A stretch of 64,000 nt of DNA from the NCBI GenBank assembly GCA_019038645.1, contig JAHOYT010000054.1, forward strand, positions 1-64,000, in the 5' to 3' direction. This stretch comes from Bacteroidales bacterium. GTDB taxonomy: Bacteria > Bacteroidota > Bacteroidia > Bacteroidales > UBA12077. Under the pieces are notes generated by a model. That model searched no databases and was not told the origin of the DNA. It was given only the letters and a program-made list of their open reading frames with translations. This document shows, in pieces, positions 50,981 through 61,100 of this stretch. The stretch's first letter is position 1. Every line of letters begins with the position of its first letter. The position numbers and the translations under genes were made by a program.

Positions 50981-52351
50981 TTGAATAAAGGTAAAGGAAA
51001 AATATTAATTGTTGACGACAATAAAAGTTTATTAAAAGCTCTAGAATTACTTTTAACAAAGGAATTTGAATTAATTCAAACCATAAGTAATCCTAATTTA
51101 ATTCCTGAAACTATCAGAGCTAATGACTTTGACATTGTGTTACTTGATATGAACTATAAGGCTGGATTAAATACAGGTACTGAAGGATTATATTGGTTAA
51201 AAGAAATTCAAAAGTTCGATAAAGATATAGTTGTAATAATGATAACTGCTTATGGAGATATAAATCTTGCAGTTAATACAATGAAGGAAGGTGCAACCGA
51301 TTTTATTTTAAAGCCTTGGGAAGATAGTAAACTCTTAATTACTTTAAAAAATGCTTTAAAATTAAGAGAATCAAAAAGGGAAATTGGTAGCCTAAAACAA
51401 AAACAAAAGCATTTGATTAATGATATGGATAAACCATATTCAAAAATAATAGGGAACTCACCTGCGATGCAAGAAATTTTTCGAAAGATTAAAAAGGTTT
51501 CTAAAACGGATGCAAATATCCTATTATTAGGTGAAAATGGTACAGGAAAAGAACTGATAGCAAGAGAAATTCACAGGCAATCATTAAGAAAGGATCGAAT
51601 TTTTTTTGGTGTTGATTTAGGTGCTATAAGTGAAACTCTTTTCGAAAGTGAGTTATTTGGACATACTAAAGGCGCTTTTACCGATGCAAAAGAAGAAAGG
51701 GCTGGCAAATTCGAATCTGCATCAAAAGGTACAATATTTTTGGACGAAATAGGGAATCTATCATTAAATATGCAAGCCAAACTATTATCGGTTCTGGAGA
51801 AAAGATTCATTACTAAAGTTGGTGCCGATATAGAAATTCCAATTGATGTAAGGATTATTTCAGCTACAAATCAAGATTTAAAAAAACTAATTAACAATAA
51901 TCAATTTAGAGAAGATTTATTATATAGAATTAATACAATTGAAATTGAAATTCCACCATTGCGGGAAAGACAGGACGACATTATTGAGATAGCAAATCAT
52001 TATTTAAAAATTTATGAATCTAGATATAAGAAAGAAAACCTAACTTTAGATGAGAATACACTTGCCAGATTGCAAAAATATCATTGGCCTGGAAACATTA
52101 GAGAACTTAGGCATGCAATCGAAAAAGCTGTAATTTTAACGGAATCAAATAAGATTTCTATTTCAGATTTAAGTATAGATAGTGAATTCATTAGTCCTGC
52201 AGATAAGTTGTCTCTTGATGAAATTGAAAAACATGCTATTTTAAAGGTGCTTAAAAAAAATAAATGGAATCACAGTCATGCAGCAAATGAATTAAAGATT
52301 GCTCGAACAACCCTTATTCGAAAGTTAAAGAAGTATGGTCTTCATAATTAA
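50981..52351 (+). CDS. Sigma-54-dependent NtrC-family response regulator
   Basis: 456 residues. Start is TTG: the next in-frame ATG lies inside the receiver domain and an in-frame stop occurs about 20 bases upstream, so TTG is required. Receiver domain with D56 (LLDMNYKAG) and TAYGD; AAA+ domain with Walker A GENGTGKE (184-191), the sigma-54-contact loop GAFTDA (231-236, instead of GAFTGA), Walker B GTIFLDEIGN and arginine-finger region FREDLLYRIN; C-terminal Fis-type helix-turn-helix HAANELKIARTTLIRKLKKYG. It acts on sigma-54 promoters from an enhancer. The kinase gene follows after 8 bases. Confidence 0.94.
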   Translation: MNKGKGKILIVDDNKSLLKALELLLTKEFELIQTISNPNLIPETIRANDFDIVLLDMNYKAGLNTGTEGLYWLKEIQKFDKDIVVIMITAYGDINLAVNTMKEGATDFILKPWEDSKLLITLKNALKLRESKREIGSLKQKQKHLINDMDKPYSKIIGNSPAMQEIFRKIKKVSKTDANILLLGENGTGKELIAREIHRQSLRKDRIFFGVDLGAISETLFESELFGHTKGAFTDAKEERAGKFESASKGTIFLDEIGNLSLNMQAKLLSVLEKRFITKVGADIEIPIDVRIISATNQDLKKLINNNQFREDLLYRINTIEIEIPPLRERQDDIIEIANHYLKIYESRYKKENLTLDENTLARLQKYHWPGNIRELRHAIEKAVILTESNKISISDLSIDSEFISPADKLSLDEIEKHAILKVLKKNKWNHSHAANELKIARTTLIRKLKKYGLHN

Positions 52352-52359
52352 AGTAACTC

Positions 52360-53709
52360 ATGATATATAAGAAATTTTATATAAATATTGTTGTCAGAGT
52401 AGTTCTTTTATTAGCAACTTGTTTTTTAATTACTTTTTCATTTCCTACCCAAAAAGCATTCTTGATAATAAATCATTTAGCTCTATTAATTATTCAAATA
52501 ATTTTACTTGTTAGATATTTAAATAAAACCAACTATGAACTAGCTGATTTCTTTGAGAGTGTTGTTAATAAGGATTATAACTTCTTGCAGTTTTCTAAAA
52601 AAAAGGGAAAGTCGTATTCAAAATTATATGAATCGTTAACTGTAATAAGTGATGCATTAAAGAAATCTGAAATAGAAAATATTTTTAAATCCCAATATTT
52701 ACTTGCGGCTATTGAAAATGTAGGAACTGGATTAATTTGGTTCGATGATAAGGGAAATGTGCTTTTAGTAAATAAATCTACAAGGGAACTGCTAAGTATA
52801 AGCACGTTATCAAATATTTCTGAGTTAGATTATGTAATGAAAGGATTTTCTCAAATAATAAATGAAATTAAACCTTCAGAAAATAGATTAATTAAACTAT
52901 ATATAGGAGATGATTATAGACAGATTTCAATAAAATCTACAGAACTTATACAACAGGGTAAACACATTAAGTTAATTTCTTTGCAGGATATTAAAAACGA
53001 ACTTGACGAAGTAGAATTGGATTCATGGCAAAAGTTAATTAGAGTCCTGGCACATGAAATAATGAACTCTATCGGACCAATAACTACAACTACAACTGCA
53101 ATTTTAAGGTATTTTAGAAATGATCAAGGAATGACAATAGATTTAAATAATATAGATAAAACAACCATAGATAATACAATAAAAGGGCTTGAAATAATTG
53201 AAGATCGTAGTGTTGGTTTAAAAGAATTTGTAAGCAATTATAGGCAATTAACTAATTTGCCGAAACCAATTATTTCCGAAATAAAGCTAAATTCTTTTGT
53301 TGAAAATATCAGTTTATTATTTAAGGAAGAATTTCTGGATAGAAATATTGATTTTAATTATGTTGTTGAACCAAAAGATAAGAGTTTATCAGCTGATGAG
53401 AAACTTATTTCCCATGTCATAATAAATCTCTTGAAAAATTCTATTGAAGCTGTTCGATCTATTAAAAAACCTAAAATAGATCTGAAAGTTTTTGAAAACA
53501 AAAACAATGAAATAGTAATTCAAGTTAGAGATAATGGACCTGGAATTCCCGAAGAAATTATTGATAAAATATTTATACCATTCTTTACAGCCAAAGAAGA
53601 AGGTTCAGGAATTGGATTAAGCTTATCGCGTCAGATTATGCGATTGCATAATGGTTCAATTAAGGTAAAATCTTCAAAAGGAGGAACAGATTTTCAATTG
53701 ATTTTTTAA
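52360..53709 (+). CDS. NtrB-like sensor histidine kinase
   Basis: 449 residues with two N-terminal membrane helices ([18 protein letters not shown] and [19 protein letters not shown]), a PAS-like segment (about 115-200: [20 protein letters not shown]), a HisKA-type H-box [14 protein letters not shown] with H232, N-box [14 protein letters not shown] and G-boxes [10 protein letters not shown] and GSGIGLSL. It would phosphorylate the adjacent NtrC-like regulator. It lacks a large periplasmic domain, so it probably senses a membrane or cytoplasmic signal, maybe membrane stress handled by the divergent permease. The last residues are at 53709; a stop-rich A/T spacer follows. Confidence 0.93.
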   Translation: MIYKKFYINIVVRVVLLLATCFLITFSFPTQKAFLIINHLALLIIQIILLVRYLNKTNYELADFFESVVNKDYNFLQFSKKKGKSYSKLYESLTVISDALKKSEIENIFKSQYLLAAIENVGTGLIWFDDKGNVLLVNKSTRELLSISTLSNISELDYVMKGFSQIINEIKPSENRLIKLYIGDDYRQISIKSTELIQQGKHIKLISLQDIKNELDEVELDSWQKLIRVLAHEIMNSIGPITTTTTAILRYFRNDQGMTIDLNNIDKTTIDNTIKGLEIIEDRSVGLKEFVSNYRQLTNLPKPIISEIKLNSFVENISLLFKEEFLDRNIDFNYVVEPKDKSLSADEKLISHVIINLLKNSIEAVRSIKKPKIDLKVFENKNNEIVIQVRDNGPGIPEEIIDKIFIPFFTAKEEGSGIGLSLSRQIMRLHNGSIKVKSSKGGTDFQLIF

Positions 53710-53833
53710 TGCTTGTACGTTAGTCTAAATATTTATAAAAATGATTACAATAAAAAATAAGCACTAATTTAGATTTATTTGTTAGAAACACACAATTAAC
53801 AATATAAATTACAATCGGATCTCATTAAACAGT

Positions 53834-54859
53834 CTAAAAATTCCACCAATCAACTTTTGAAGTGGTAAGCTGATTGTAAATGACAATAATATTCTCTTTA
53901 AATTGATCTTCGTTTCCTTTTAAATCATGATCCATAATATCGCATATTGCAATAATCTGATCAAGACTTAAGTTTTGTTTTTTTAAACGCTCAATTTTTT
54001 GGGCTAGGGTTTTAAAATAATCTGATTGTTCTTTTAAAATAATTTTTTCTCCAATTTCTCCATGACCCGGAATTACGGTGTAAATATTTTCTTTATAAAG
54101 ATCATCCAGTATTTTTACCCAGGTATAAATATCTACTCCATGTTCTTCAATGGTATAAGGAAACATCTTATTAAAAATAAGATCTCCCATATGGATTACA
54201 TTGTGATTTGAAAATTTCACCAGTATATTATCGTTTGTATGTCCCGGACCTGGATGTTCAAGCATAATTCGTTCATTTGCAATTCTGAATCGGTAAAAGT
54301 TTTCAAATGCGATATCCGGTTCTCTTAATTTAATATTTTTAATATCTTCAAAATATTCCAAATTGGTTTCATAGTCCTTTTTTAGGGAAATGAATTCTTC
54401 ACTTTCTTTATTTTCAATTAATCCCATTTGTAATTTTAGATTAACTAAATAGCCCGGAAGTACATTGTTTATATAATTATCCAAATTCTTTTTATTAAAT
54501 AAATCGTTATTTTTTGATAAATCCTGATGGGCAATTATCTTAACATCTCGTGGAAAGCCAACAATACCATTAATATGATCACCATGAAAATGTGTTAATA
54601 TTAAATATTTAATTGGCTTGTTCGAAACAGATTTTATTATGGACACTATTTTTGCACCATTTTCTGGTGTACTACCGGCATCAACCACAACAATTCCTTT
54701 TTTCGTTACAAGGAAAGCAACATTTCCACCACTAATTTCGGTTATTACATAAAGGTTATGGCTTACTTCGATATAATTAAAATCTTCCTGTGAATTTGAA
54801 GTTTTTGTAAATAAAAGGATTATAATTTGAAGAGATAATAGAATGATTTTTATTTTCAT
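53834..54859 (-). CDS. Secreted MBL-fold metallo-hydrolase
   Basis: 341 residues with a signal peptide (IILLSLQIIILLFTKTSNSQ). The metal-binding motif HFHGDH and later Gly/His/Asp elements (HPGPGHTNDN, HMGDLIFNKMF, IPGHGEIG) mark the metallo-beta-lactamase fold with two-zinc-type ligands. The HxHxDH signature is complete. Members hydrolyse lactams, lactones or phosphoesters; the closest-looking group here is the secreted MBL hydrolases with glyoxalase-II/SoxH-like sequence, of unknown substrate. It is downstream of the HAMP-GAF gene, separated from it by a terminator. Confidence 0.85.
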   Translation of the reverse strand: MKIKIILLSLQIIILLFTKTSNSQEDFNYIEVSHNLYVITEISGGNVAFLVTKKGIVVVDAGSTPENGAKIVSIIKSVSNKPIKYLILTHFHGDHINGIVGFPRDVKIIAHQDLSKNNDLFNKKNLDNYINNVLPGYLVNLKLQMGLIENKESEEFISLKKDYETNLEYFEDIKNIKLREPDIAFENFYRFRIANERIMLEHPGPGHTNDNILVKFSNHNVIHMGDLIFNKMFPYTIEEHGVDIYTWVKILDDLYKENIYTVIPGHGEIGEKIILKEQSDYFKTLAQKIERLKKQNLSLDQIIAICDIMDHDLKGNEDQFKENIIVIYNQLTTSKVDWWNF

Positions 54860-54887
54860 TTTGAGATTCTAGTTTTGATATAAGTCT

Positions 54888-54917
54888 TAAAAAAATACCC
54901 TTCAATAAAGGGTATCT
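54888..54917 (-). terminator. Terminator of HAMP-GAF gene
   Basis: On the minus strand ATACCC pairs with GGGTAT around TTTATTGAA, followed by a T-run. Confidence 0.75.
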
Positions 54918-54936
54918 CAGTTTTTGTAGACTAAAA

Positions 54937-56205
54937 TTATTTCTTTTTTAATTTGGATTCCAGCTTCTTTATTTTTCTGGTAAGTTCGTCATTAGTATTC
55001 TGAAGTTCAACCATCTGTGTTTCTGATTCTTCTGCCCTTCTTGATGATTCTTCCTGTGTAGCTTGCAATTCTTCCATATTCTGACGCATTTCTTCTTCCT
55101 GAGCCGACATTTCTTCAGCTTGTTGCTGAGTTTTTTCAAGAAGTTCTGAAGTACGCCTGTTTGTTTCCGCCATATTAAGCGAACTGGCAATACTTAACGA
55201 TGCCTGTTCAAGAAATTCAATCTGAAATTTTTCGAATAAATTAAACGAAGCAATCTCAATAACACCTAATACTTCTTCTTCCATTTTCATAGGAATGAGC
55301 AATAAACTGTTCGGATTTGATCCGCCCAGACCACTTGTAATCTGAATATAACTATCCGGAATTTCTGTTAAATGAATTGTCTGTTTTTCAAGTGCACAAT
55401 TTCCAACCAATCCTTCTCCCAATTCAAATACTTTTTTAATATATTTTCTTCTGTTAAAAGCATAAAATGATTGTAACTCCAGAGTAATATTGTTCTGATC
55501 ATCGCTATTTCTTATAAATATTCCACCCTGATTAGCATTCATGTAGTTTACAATATAACTTAATATCTGATAAGATAATTCAGCTACATCATCCTGTTTT
55601 CTTAAAATTTCGTTTAGTTTGGCTAATCCCTCATTTACCCAGGATCTTTTTTCTTCTTCAATATGTTTTTCTTCCTGTATTTTAGTTGCTTCCTGAAGCT
55701 TTTTTCTCATTTCCATCAACGCTGATCTTAAATGGTCCGATTCACCCAGAAGTTCTATTTCATGATCAAGGTTTCCTTCTCCCACTTGTCTGGCAAATTC
55801 TGCAGTATCTCTCAGATTATTAATCATTTTTTCCAACGCAATGTTCATTTGGCCTGTTTCGTCATTATTTTTCTTAATTTCTTCATTAATTTCAACTGAT
55901 AAATCACCGTTCGATATTTTCTTTAAAGCGTTGATAGAACCTTTAATAGGTTTTTGTATATATTTTTTAAAAATTAGGTTTCCCATAAGTAATATTAAAT
56001 ATCCTACTGGAACATACCAAATTAAATACTTAATTCCGTACATACCAATTACAAAGGAGATAACTCCAACAAGAAGATTTGTACTGAGTATTGCCATCGC
56101 CGATTTGAATATTATCGTTCCACGATATCTTAGCCGGTTAACAACAATACCTAACGGAATAGCAACGAAAATCATAAATAAAATAAATACGAATAAAGGA
56201 TTCAT
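54937..56205 (-). CDS. Membrane HAMP-GAF protein with C-terminal coiled coil
   Basis: The track's start (56349) adds a non-conserved stretch; the ATG at 56205 begins a good membrane helix (PLFVFILFMIFVAIPLGIVV) and is preferred (422 residues). A second helix pair follows, then a HAMP segment (about 95-150: KPIKGSINALKKISNGDLSV), a GAF domain (about 200-345: LIPMKMEEEVLGVIEIASF) and a coiled coil of about 75 residues (EEMSAQEEEMRQNMEELQAT). There is no kinase, cyclase, methyl-accepting or DNA-binding output. It may signal by protein-protein contact through the coil. Such architecture is common in Bacteroidota; function is unknown. Confidence 0.85.
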   Translation of the reverse strand: MNPLFVFILFMIFVAIPLGIVVNRLRYRGTIIFKSAMAILSTNLLVGVISFVIGMYGIKYLIWYVPVGYLILLMGNLIFKKYIQKPIKGSINALKKISNGDLSVEINEEIKKNNDETGQMNIALEKMINNLRDTAEFARQVGEGNLDHEIELLGESDHLRSALMEMRKKLQEATKIQEEKHIEEEKRSWVNEGLAKLNEILRKQDDVAELSYQILSYIVNYMNANQGGIFIRNSDDQNNITLELQSFYAFNRRKYIKKVFELGEGLVGNCALEKQTIHLTEIPDSYIQITSGLGGSNPNSLLLIPMKMEEEVLGVIEIASFNLFEKFQIEFLEQASLSIASSLNMAETNRRTSELLEKTQQQAEEMSAQEEEMRQNMEELQATQEESSRRAEESETQMVELQNTNDELTRKIKKLESKLKKK

Positions 56206-56391
56206 AAGCTTAGATTTTTGGTCCGTTCCAAAATACGATTTTTTTGACAAAAAGAAAAATCTAAATATATAAAGGCTTGTATGTGTTGTAGTTATATTGT
56301 TATAATGACTTGCTAAATTAAGAGAAATAAATATACTATTAATCTGCATTCTGTTTCAAATATTAAACGTTGTACCATTTTATATGTCATA

Positions 56392-56420
56392 TTGTTAATT
56401 CAATTTATTCATTATCTTTG
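56392..56420 (+). promoter_or_regulatory. Promoter of metal-efflux operon, nearly leaderless
   Basis: TTG (56392-56394), 18 bases, TATCTTTG (56413-56420) fits the TTG/TAnnTTTG consensus well. The GTG start at 56425 lies only 4 bases downstream, so the transcript would begin almost at the start codon. The ORF-track start (TTG, 56392) is inside this promoter and cannot be the real one. Confidence 0.6.
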
Positions 56421-56424
56421 GATC

Positions 56425-56799
56425 GTGGTAAAAAATAAATATAGCATATTACCTTTCTTACTTTTAGCGTGGACTATAATTTTTGCTCACAGTGTTATCC
56501 CGCATCATCATTCAGAGAATTTTCATTCCGAATGTAGTCATCACTCCCATGAAACTCATTTTTCTGAAATGTCAGAAATTCATGATTGTAATCACGAGTG
56601 TAATGATCATACCTGCCATTTTCATGTTGATGTTTTAACGAAGGTTTCTGTTGATAATGTTTTTATCACAAATAACATAAATACATTTTTAAATAATCTC
56701 AACTTTTCAGAATCATATGATAATGGTTTCTTTGTTGATTTTATTTCTAATCAGATACCAAAAACCAATCATCTTCGCGGTCCTCCTGTACTTGTTTAA
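56425..56799 (+). CDS. Small His-rich membrane-anchored protein, RGPP C terminus
   Basis: 125 residues from the GTG at 56425 (the track start overlaps the promoter). One hydrophobic helix (ILPFLLLAWTIIFAHSV), then a very His/Cys-rich central part (HHHSENFHSECSHHSH, HDCNHECNDHTCHFH) and C-terminal LRGPPVLV. Helix, His cluster and terminal RGPP recur in the 45368 protein. It probably anchors in the inner membrane with the His-rich part in the periplasm, as a metal buffer or chaperone for the efflux pump encoded next. It is the first gene of an operon with a fusion protein (61 bases downstream), RND pump and TolC-like protein. Confidence 0.72.
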   Translation: MVKNKYSILPFLLLAWTIIFAHSVIPHHHSENFHSECSHHSHETHFSEMSEIHDCNHECNDHTCHFHVDVLTKVSVDNVFITNNINTFLNNLNFSESYDNGFFVDFISNQIPKTNHLRGPPVLV

Positions 56800-56860
56800 T
56801 GAGGTTTTCAATTCCAACAAGGAATTTTATTTTTTTCTTTAATCCAAATCTTAAATTATA

Positions 56861-58126
56861 ATGAGAAAATTCACAGTTGTTCTCATATCAATGGTTTATA
56901 TAACCATGATGAGTTGTAAACATAATGATGATCATAATCATGATGATCACGGTCATTCACATGAAGAAGTAAGTGAACATACAGATCATGATAATGAACA
57001 TGAGCACGAAAAAGAAACAGAAGAACACGCACACGATCATTCAGTTGAAGAGCATAATCAGGATGAAGCAGAAGAACATGTACACAATCATACAGATGAA
57101 GAGCATAATCAGAATGAAACAGAGGAGCACGATCATAAGCACGAGTATAAAACAGCAAAAATACAGTTACAGTCATTTCATCAAATTATTAAAACAAGTG
57201 GCGAAATAATAAATTCTCCATCAGAGGAAATTGAGGTTGTAGCAACCAACAACGGAAGAATAAGCCTTTTTGCCGGTTTGGCAAAAGGTGTTAATGTTAA
57301 TACTGATCAAATTCTTTTTCAAATATCAGGAGATAATATTATAGATAACAACATTGCTTTAAGGTATAATACAGCAAAAGCAGATTTTGAAAAAGCAAAA
57401 TCAGATTTTGAAAGAGCTGAAAAATTGACTAAAAACAATATTATTTCTGAAAAGGAGTACGAACAAATTAAACTTGAATATTCAAATACAAAGTACGAAT
57501 ATGAATTAATTGCAAAATCATACAAAAAGGGTAGTGGCGTTGTAGCTTCTCCGTCAAAAGGTTATGTGAAAGAGTATTTTGTTAATGAGGGACAATATGT
57601 TGAAACCGGACAAAAGCTGGCCGTTATTAATAAACAGAGTAGATTAAGATTGGTAGCTGAAGTATCTCAAAAGTATGTTCACAATTTGCCTGAAATAGAA
57701 TCAGCCACTTTTCTAATTAATAATAGTGAAAAGGCATTCGATACTGAATCATTAGATGGGAAACTTATTTCATATGGTAAATCAGTTAATAGTAAAAGCT
57801 ATTATATCCCGGTAATCTTTGAAATCAAAAATGATAAAGATTTACTGCCCGGTTCTTTTACGCAGGTTTTTTTAAAAGGTAAAGAGCTGAAGGATGTTAT
57901 TGTTGTACCTGTATCGGCATTAATTGAAGAGCAAGACAATTATTTTGTTTTTGTTGAAGAAGATCATGATAAATTTCAGAAACGACATGTTATTTTAGGT
58001 GACAGTGACGGAACAAATGTATTGGTAAAAGAAGGTTTATCTGCCGGAGAAATTATTGTAACCGAAGGAACATATTTTGTTAAACTGGCAAGTATGTCAA
58101 ATGAACTTCCTGTACATAGTCATTAA
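56861..58126 (+). CDS. RND-efflux periplasmic adaptor lipoprotein with His-rich N-terminal repeats
   Basis: 421 residues. A lipoprotein signal (VYITMMSC) precedes a His/Glu/Asp-rich region of about 80 residues (HNDDHNHDDHGHSHEE) with a 17-residue unit in at least two tandem copies (57020-57121) plus a part-copy. The rest is the HlyD/CusB-type adaptor: a lipoyl-like half (GEIINSPSEEIEVVATNNGR), an alpha-hairpin (about 150-205) and beta-barrel domains (VVASPSKGYVKEYFVNEG, LPGSFTQVFLKG). It bridges the RND pump and outer-membrane channel and probably binds the metal directly. Which metal is unclear; the His region suits Zn, Cu or Co. Confidence 0.9.
   Translation: MRKFTVVLISMVYITMMSCKHNDDHNHDDHGHSHEEVSEHTDHDNEHEHEKETEEHAHDHSVEEHNQDEAEEHVHNHTDEEHNQNETEEHDHKHEYKTAKIQLQSFHQIIKTSGEIINSPSEEIEVVATNNGRISLFAGLAKGVNVNTDQILFQISGDNIIDNNIALRYNTAKADFEKAKSDFERAEKLTKNNIISEKEYEQIKLEYSNTKYEYELIAKSYKKGSGVVASPSKGYVKEYFVNEGQYVETGQKLAVINKQSRLRLVAEVSQKYVHNLPEIESATFLINNSEKAFDTESLDGKLISYGKSVNSKSYYIPVIFEIKNDKDLLPGSFTQVFLKGKELKDVIVVPVSALIEEQDNYFVFVEEDHDKFQKRHVILGDSDGTNVLVKEGLSAGEIIVTEGTYFVKLASMSNELPVHSH
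57020..57145 (+). repeat. 51-bp coding tandem repeat in the adaptor gene
   Basis: The unit EEH(A/V)H(D/N)H encoded at 57020-57070 and 57071-57121 repeats nearly exactly, and a third partial copy starts at 57122. The unit encodes EEHxHxH followed by an acidic EEHNQ segment, so the His content scales with unit number. Confidence 0.7.
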
Positions 58127-58143
58127 CATTAAACCTGATAATT

Positions 58144-61100
58144 ATGCTAAATAAAATTATAAAATTTTCGCTGGAAAACAGGTTGCTGGTGGTTTTTGGT
58201 TCGGTTTTACTGCTTCTGTCCGGAGGATATGTGACATCCAGAATGGAAGTTGATATTTTCCCTGAATTAACTGCTCCTACAGTAGTTGTTATGACCGAAG
58301 CGCATGGTATGGCTCCTGAAGAAGTTGAAAAACTTGTAACTTTTCCAATAGAAACATCAGTTAACGGAGCAACGGATATTCGTCGCGTTCGATCTTCATC
58401 ATCAATGGGCTTTTCCATTGTTTGGGTTGAGTTTGACTGGGGGACAGATATATATAATGCCCGACAAACGGTAACTGAAAGGCTTGTGGCTGTTAAGGAT
58501 CAGTTACCAACACAGGCCGGTGATCCTTTTATTGCACCTCAATCATCTTTGCTGGGAGAAATAATGCTGGTTGCCATTACTTCTGATACAAAGTCGCCGA
58601 TGGAATTACGCACTATCGCTGAATGGAATCTGCGTCCCAGGTTACTTTCAATTGGTGGTGTAGCTCAGGTTTCAACAATTGGAGGGGAATTTAAGGAATA
58701 TCAAATATTGGTAAATCCTGACTTAATGAAATATTACAACGTTTCGTTTAGTGAGATTATTGAAAACAGCCAGTTAATGAACGAAAACGCTACCGGTGGA
58801 TTTATTGAGCAACATGGTAATCAGTATATGGTTCGGGGAATTATCCGAACAAATAATACAGATGAGCTTGGGAATGTCGTAATTAAAATGGCTGAAAATT
58901 ATCCCGTTAAAATCTCTGATGTTGCAAAAGTAAAAATTGGAAGCTCTCCTAAAATTGGTGACGCATCGTATCGTGGCGAAAAAGCTGTTATTTTATCAAT
59001 AACCAAACAGCCTAATGTAAATACAATTGAACTTACAAAAAGTGTAAATGAATCATTGGTTGATATACAGAAAAACATTGGAAATGAAATTCATTTTCAT
59101 ACAGATATCTATAACCAGTCTGAATTCATCAACACATCAATTAACAATGTAAAAAAGGCGTTAGTTGAAGGGTCTTTTTTTGTGATCATTATTCTTTTCT
59201 TATTCCTGATGAATTACAGAACAACTCTGATTTCACTTCTGGCAATTCCGCTTTCGTTATTAGTTACAATTCTTGTATTAAAAGCGTTGGGATTAACAAT
59301 TAATACAATGAGTCTGGGAGGGATGGCTATTGCAATCGGCTCTCTTGTTGATGATGCAATTATTGACGTTGAGAATGTTTACAAACGTTTGAAACAAAAC
59401 GTAGGATTTGAAACAACACACAGGGAAAAGCCATTAAAAGTTATTTTCGATGCTTCAACTGAAATAAGACCTTCAATCATGAATGCTACTATTATTATAA
59501 TTGTTGCATTTGTACCATTATTCTTTTTAGGTGGAATGGAAGGCCGGATGTTAAAACCTCTGGGTATATCATATATAGTTGCATTGTTTGCATCACTTGT
59601 TGTGGCAATTACTATTACCCCGGTTTTATGTAGTTATTTACTCACTAACGAAAAACGTTTAAAAAAGCATAAAAAAGGAAGTTGGTTAGAGAGGAAACTG
59701 AACAGGTTATATTTTGCCAGCCTAAAATGGGTTTTAAATAAGAAAACTGTCGTTCTAAGTTCCGCCTTTGCTCTGTTGATATTAGCAGTTGTTGTATTTA
59801 CCGGATTCGGGAGTAATTTTTTACCACCTTTTAACGAAGGTTCGCTCACGATAAATTTGAATTCTTTACCAGGGATTTCTCTGGAAGAATCATACAAACT
59901 TGGGAAAAAGGCCGATGATATTTTACTTGATATTCCAGAAATAAAATCAGTGGCACGAAGAACAGGACGTTCAGAATTGGCTGAGCATTCATTTGGTGTA
60001 AACGTATCTGAAATAGATGCTCCATTTGAATTAATAGACAGATCCAGAGCTGAGTTTTTGGCTGATGTAAGATCACAGCTTAAAACCATAAAAGGAGCAA
60101 CGGTGGAAGTCGGACAGCCTGTCACACACCGCATGGATCATATGTTATCAGGAACAAAGGCTAACATTGCCATTAAATTATTTGGTAACGAATTAAATGA
60201 AATGTTCCAGGTGGCTAATGTTATAAAAAGCGAAATTCAGGATATTGAAGGTATAGGCGATTTATTTGTTGAACAGCAAATCGAAATTCCTCAGTTAAAG
60301 ATAAAACCAAAACGTGATATGCTTGCTAAATACGGAATCCCGTTAAATAAATTTATGGAATTTGTCGATTATGCTTTTGCCGGTGAAAAAGTATCTGATG
60401 TTTTTGAGGATGAAAAATCATTTGATCTGGTTCTTCGTTTTGATGAGGAGCATAGAAATTCTATTGAGACAATTCAGGAGGCAATGATTGATACACATGA
60501 TGGCAAAAAAATACCGATTTATTATGTGGCTGATATTACATCATCTTCCGGCCCAAATACTATAAGTAGAGAAAATGTTCAGCGTAAAATTGTTGTTTCG
60601 GTAAATGTTGCTGATCGTGATGTAGGCAGTGTTGTAAAAGATATTATTGAAAGGGTTAATGATCACGTTATTTTGCCCGAAGGTTACCGGGTTGAATACG
60701 GAGGACAATTTGAAAGTGCTGCCAGTGCTTCAAGAACTTTAACCATAACTTCAATAATTGCAATTTTGGTAATATTCCTGATTCTTTTTCAGGAGTTTAA
60801 AAGTACAAAATTGGCATGGATTATTTTATTAAACCTTCCGTTAGCAATGATCGGAGGAGTTATTGCAATCAGGTTAACATCCGGAGTTGTAAGTATTCCT
60901 GTTATAATTGGATTTATTACATTATTTGGAATAGCAACGCGTAATGGGATTTTGCTTGTTTCAAGATACAGAAATATGGCAGAAAAAGGAATAGAGGTAT
61001 ATGATAGAGTTATAAGGGGTTCGCTGGACAGGTTAAATCCTATTCTAATGACAGCTCTTACGGCGGCTCTTGCTTTAATTCCATTAGCAATTGCAGGTGA

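Noticed and set aside
55841-56272. 143-residue plus-strand ORF opposite the HAMP-GAF gene
   Set aside because: It mirrors the membrane-helix codons of the real gene; the minus-strand frame has recognisable HAMP and GAF domains.
56392-56424. TTG start chosen by the ORF track for the His-rich protein
   Set aside because: The TTG overlaps the -33 and spacer of a good TTG/TAnnTTTG promoter, so it would not be on the transcript; GTG at 56425 fits better.
59634-60134. 166-residue antisense ORF inside the RND pump gene
   Set aside because: Low-complexity composition and full overlap with a well-supported gene on the other strand.
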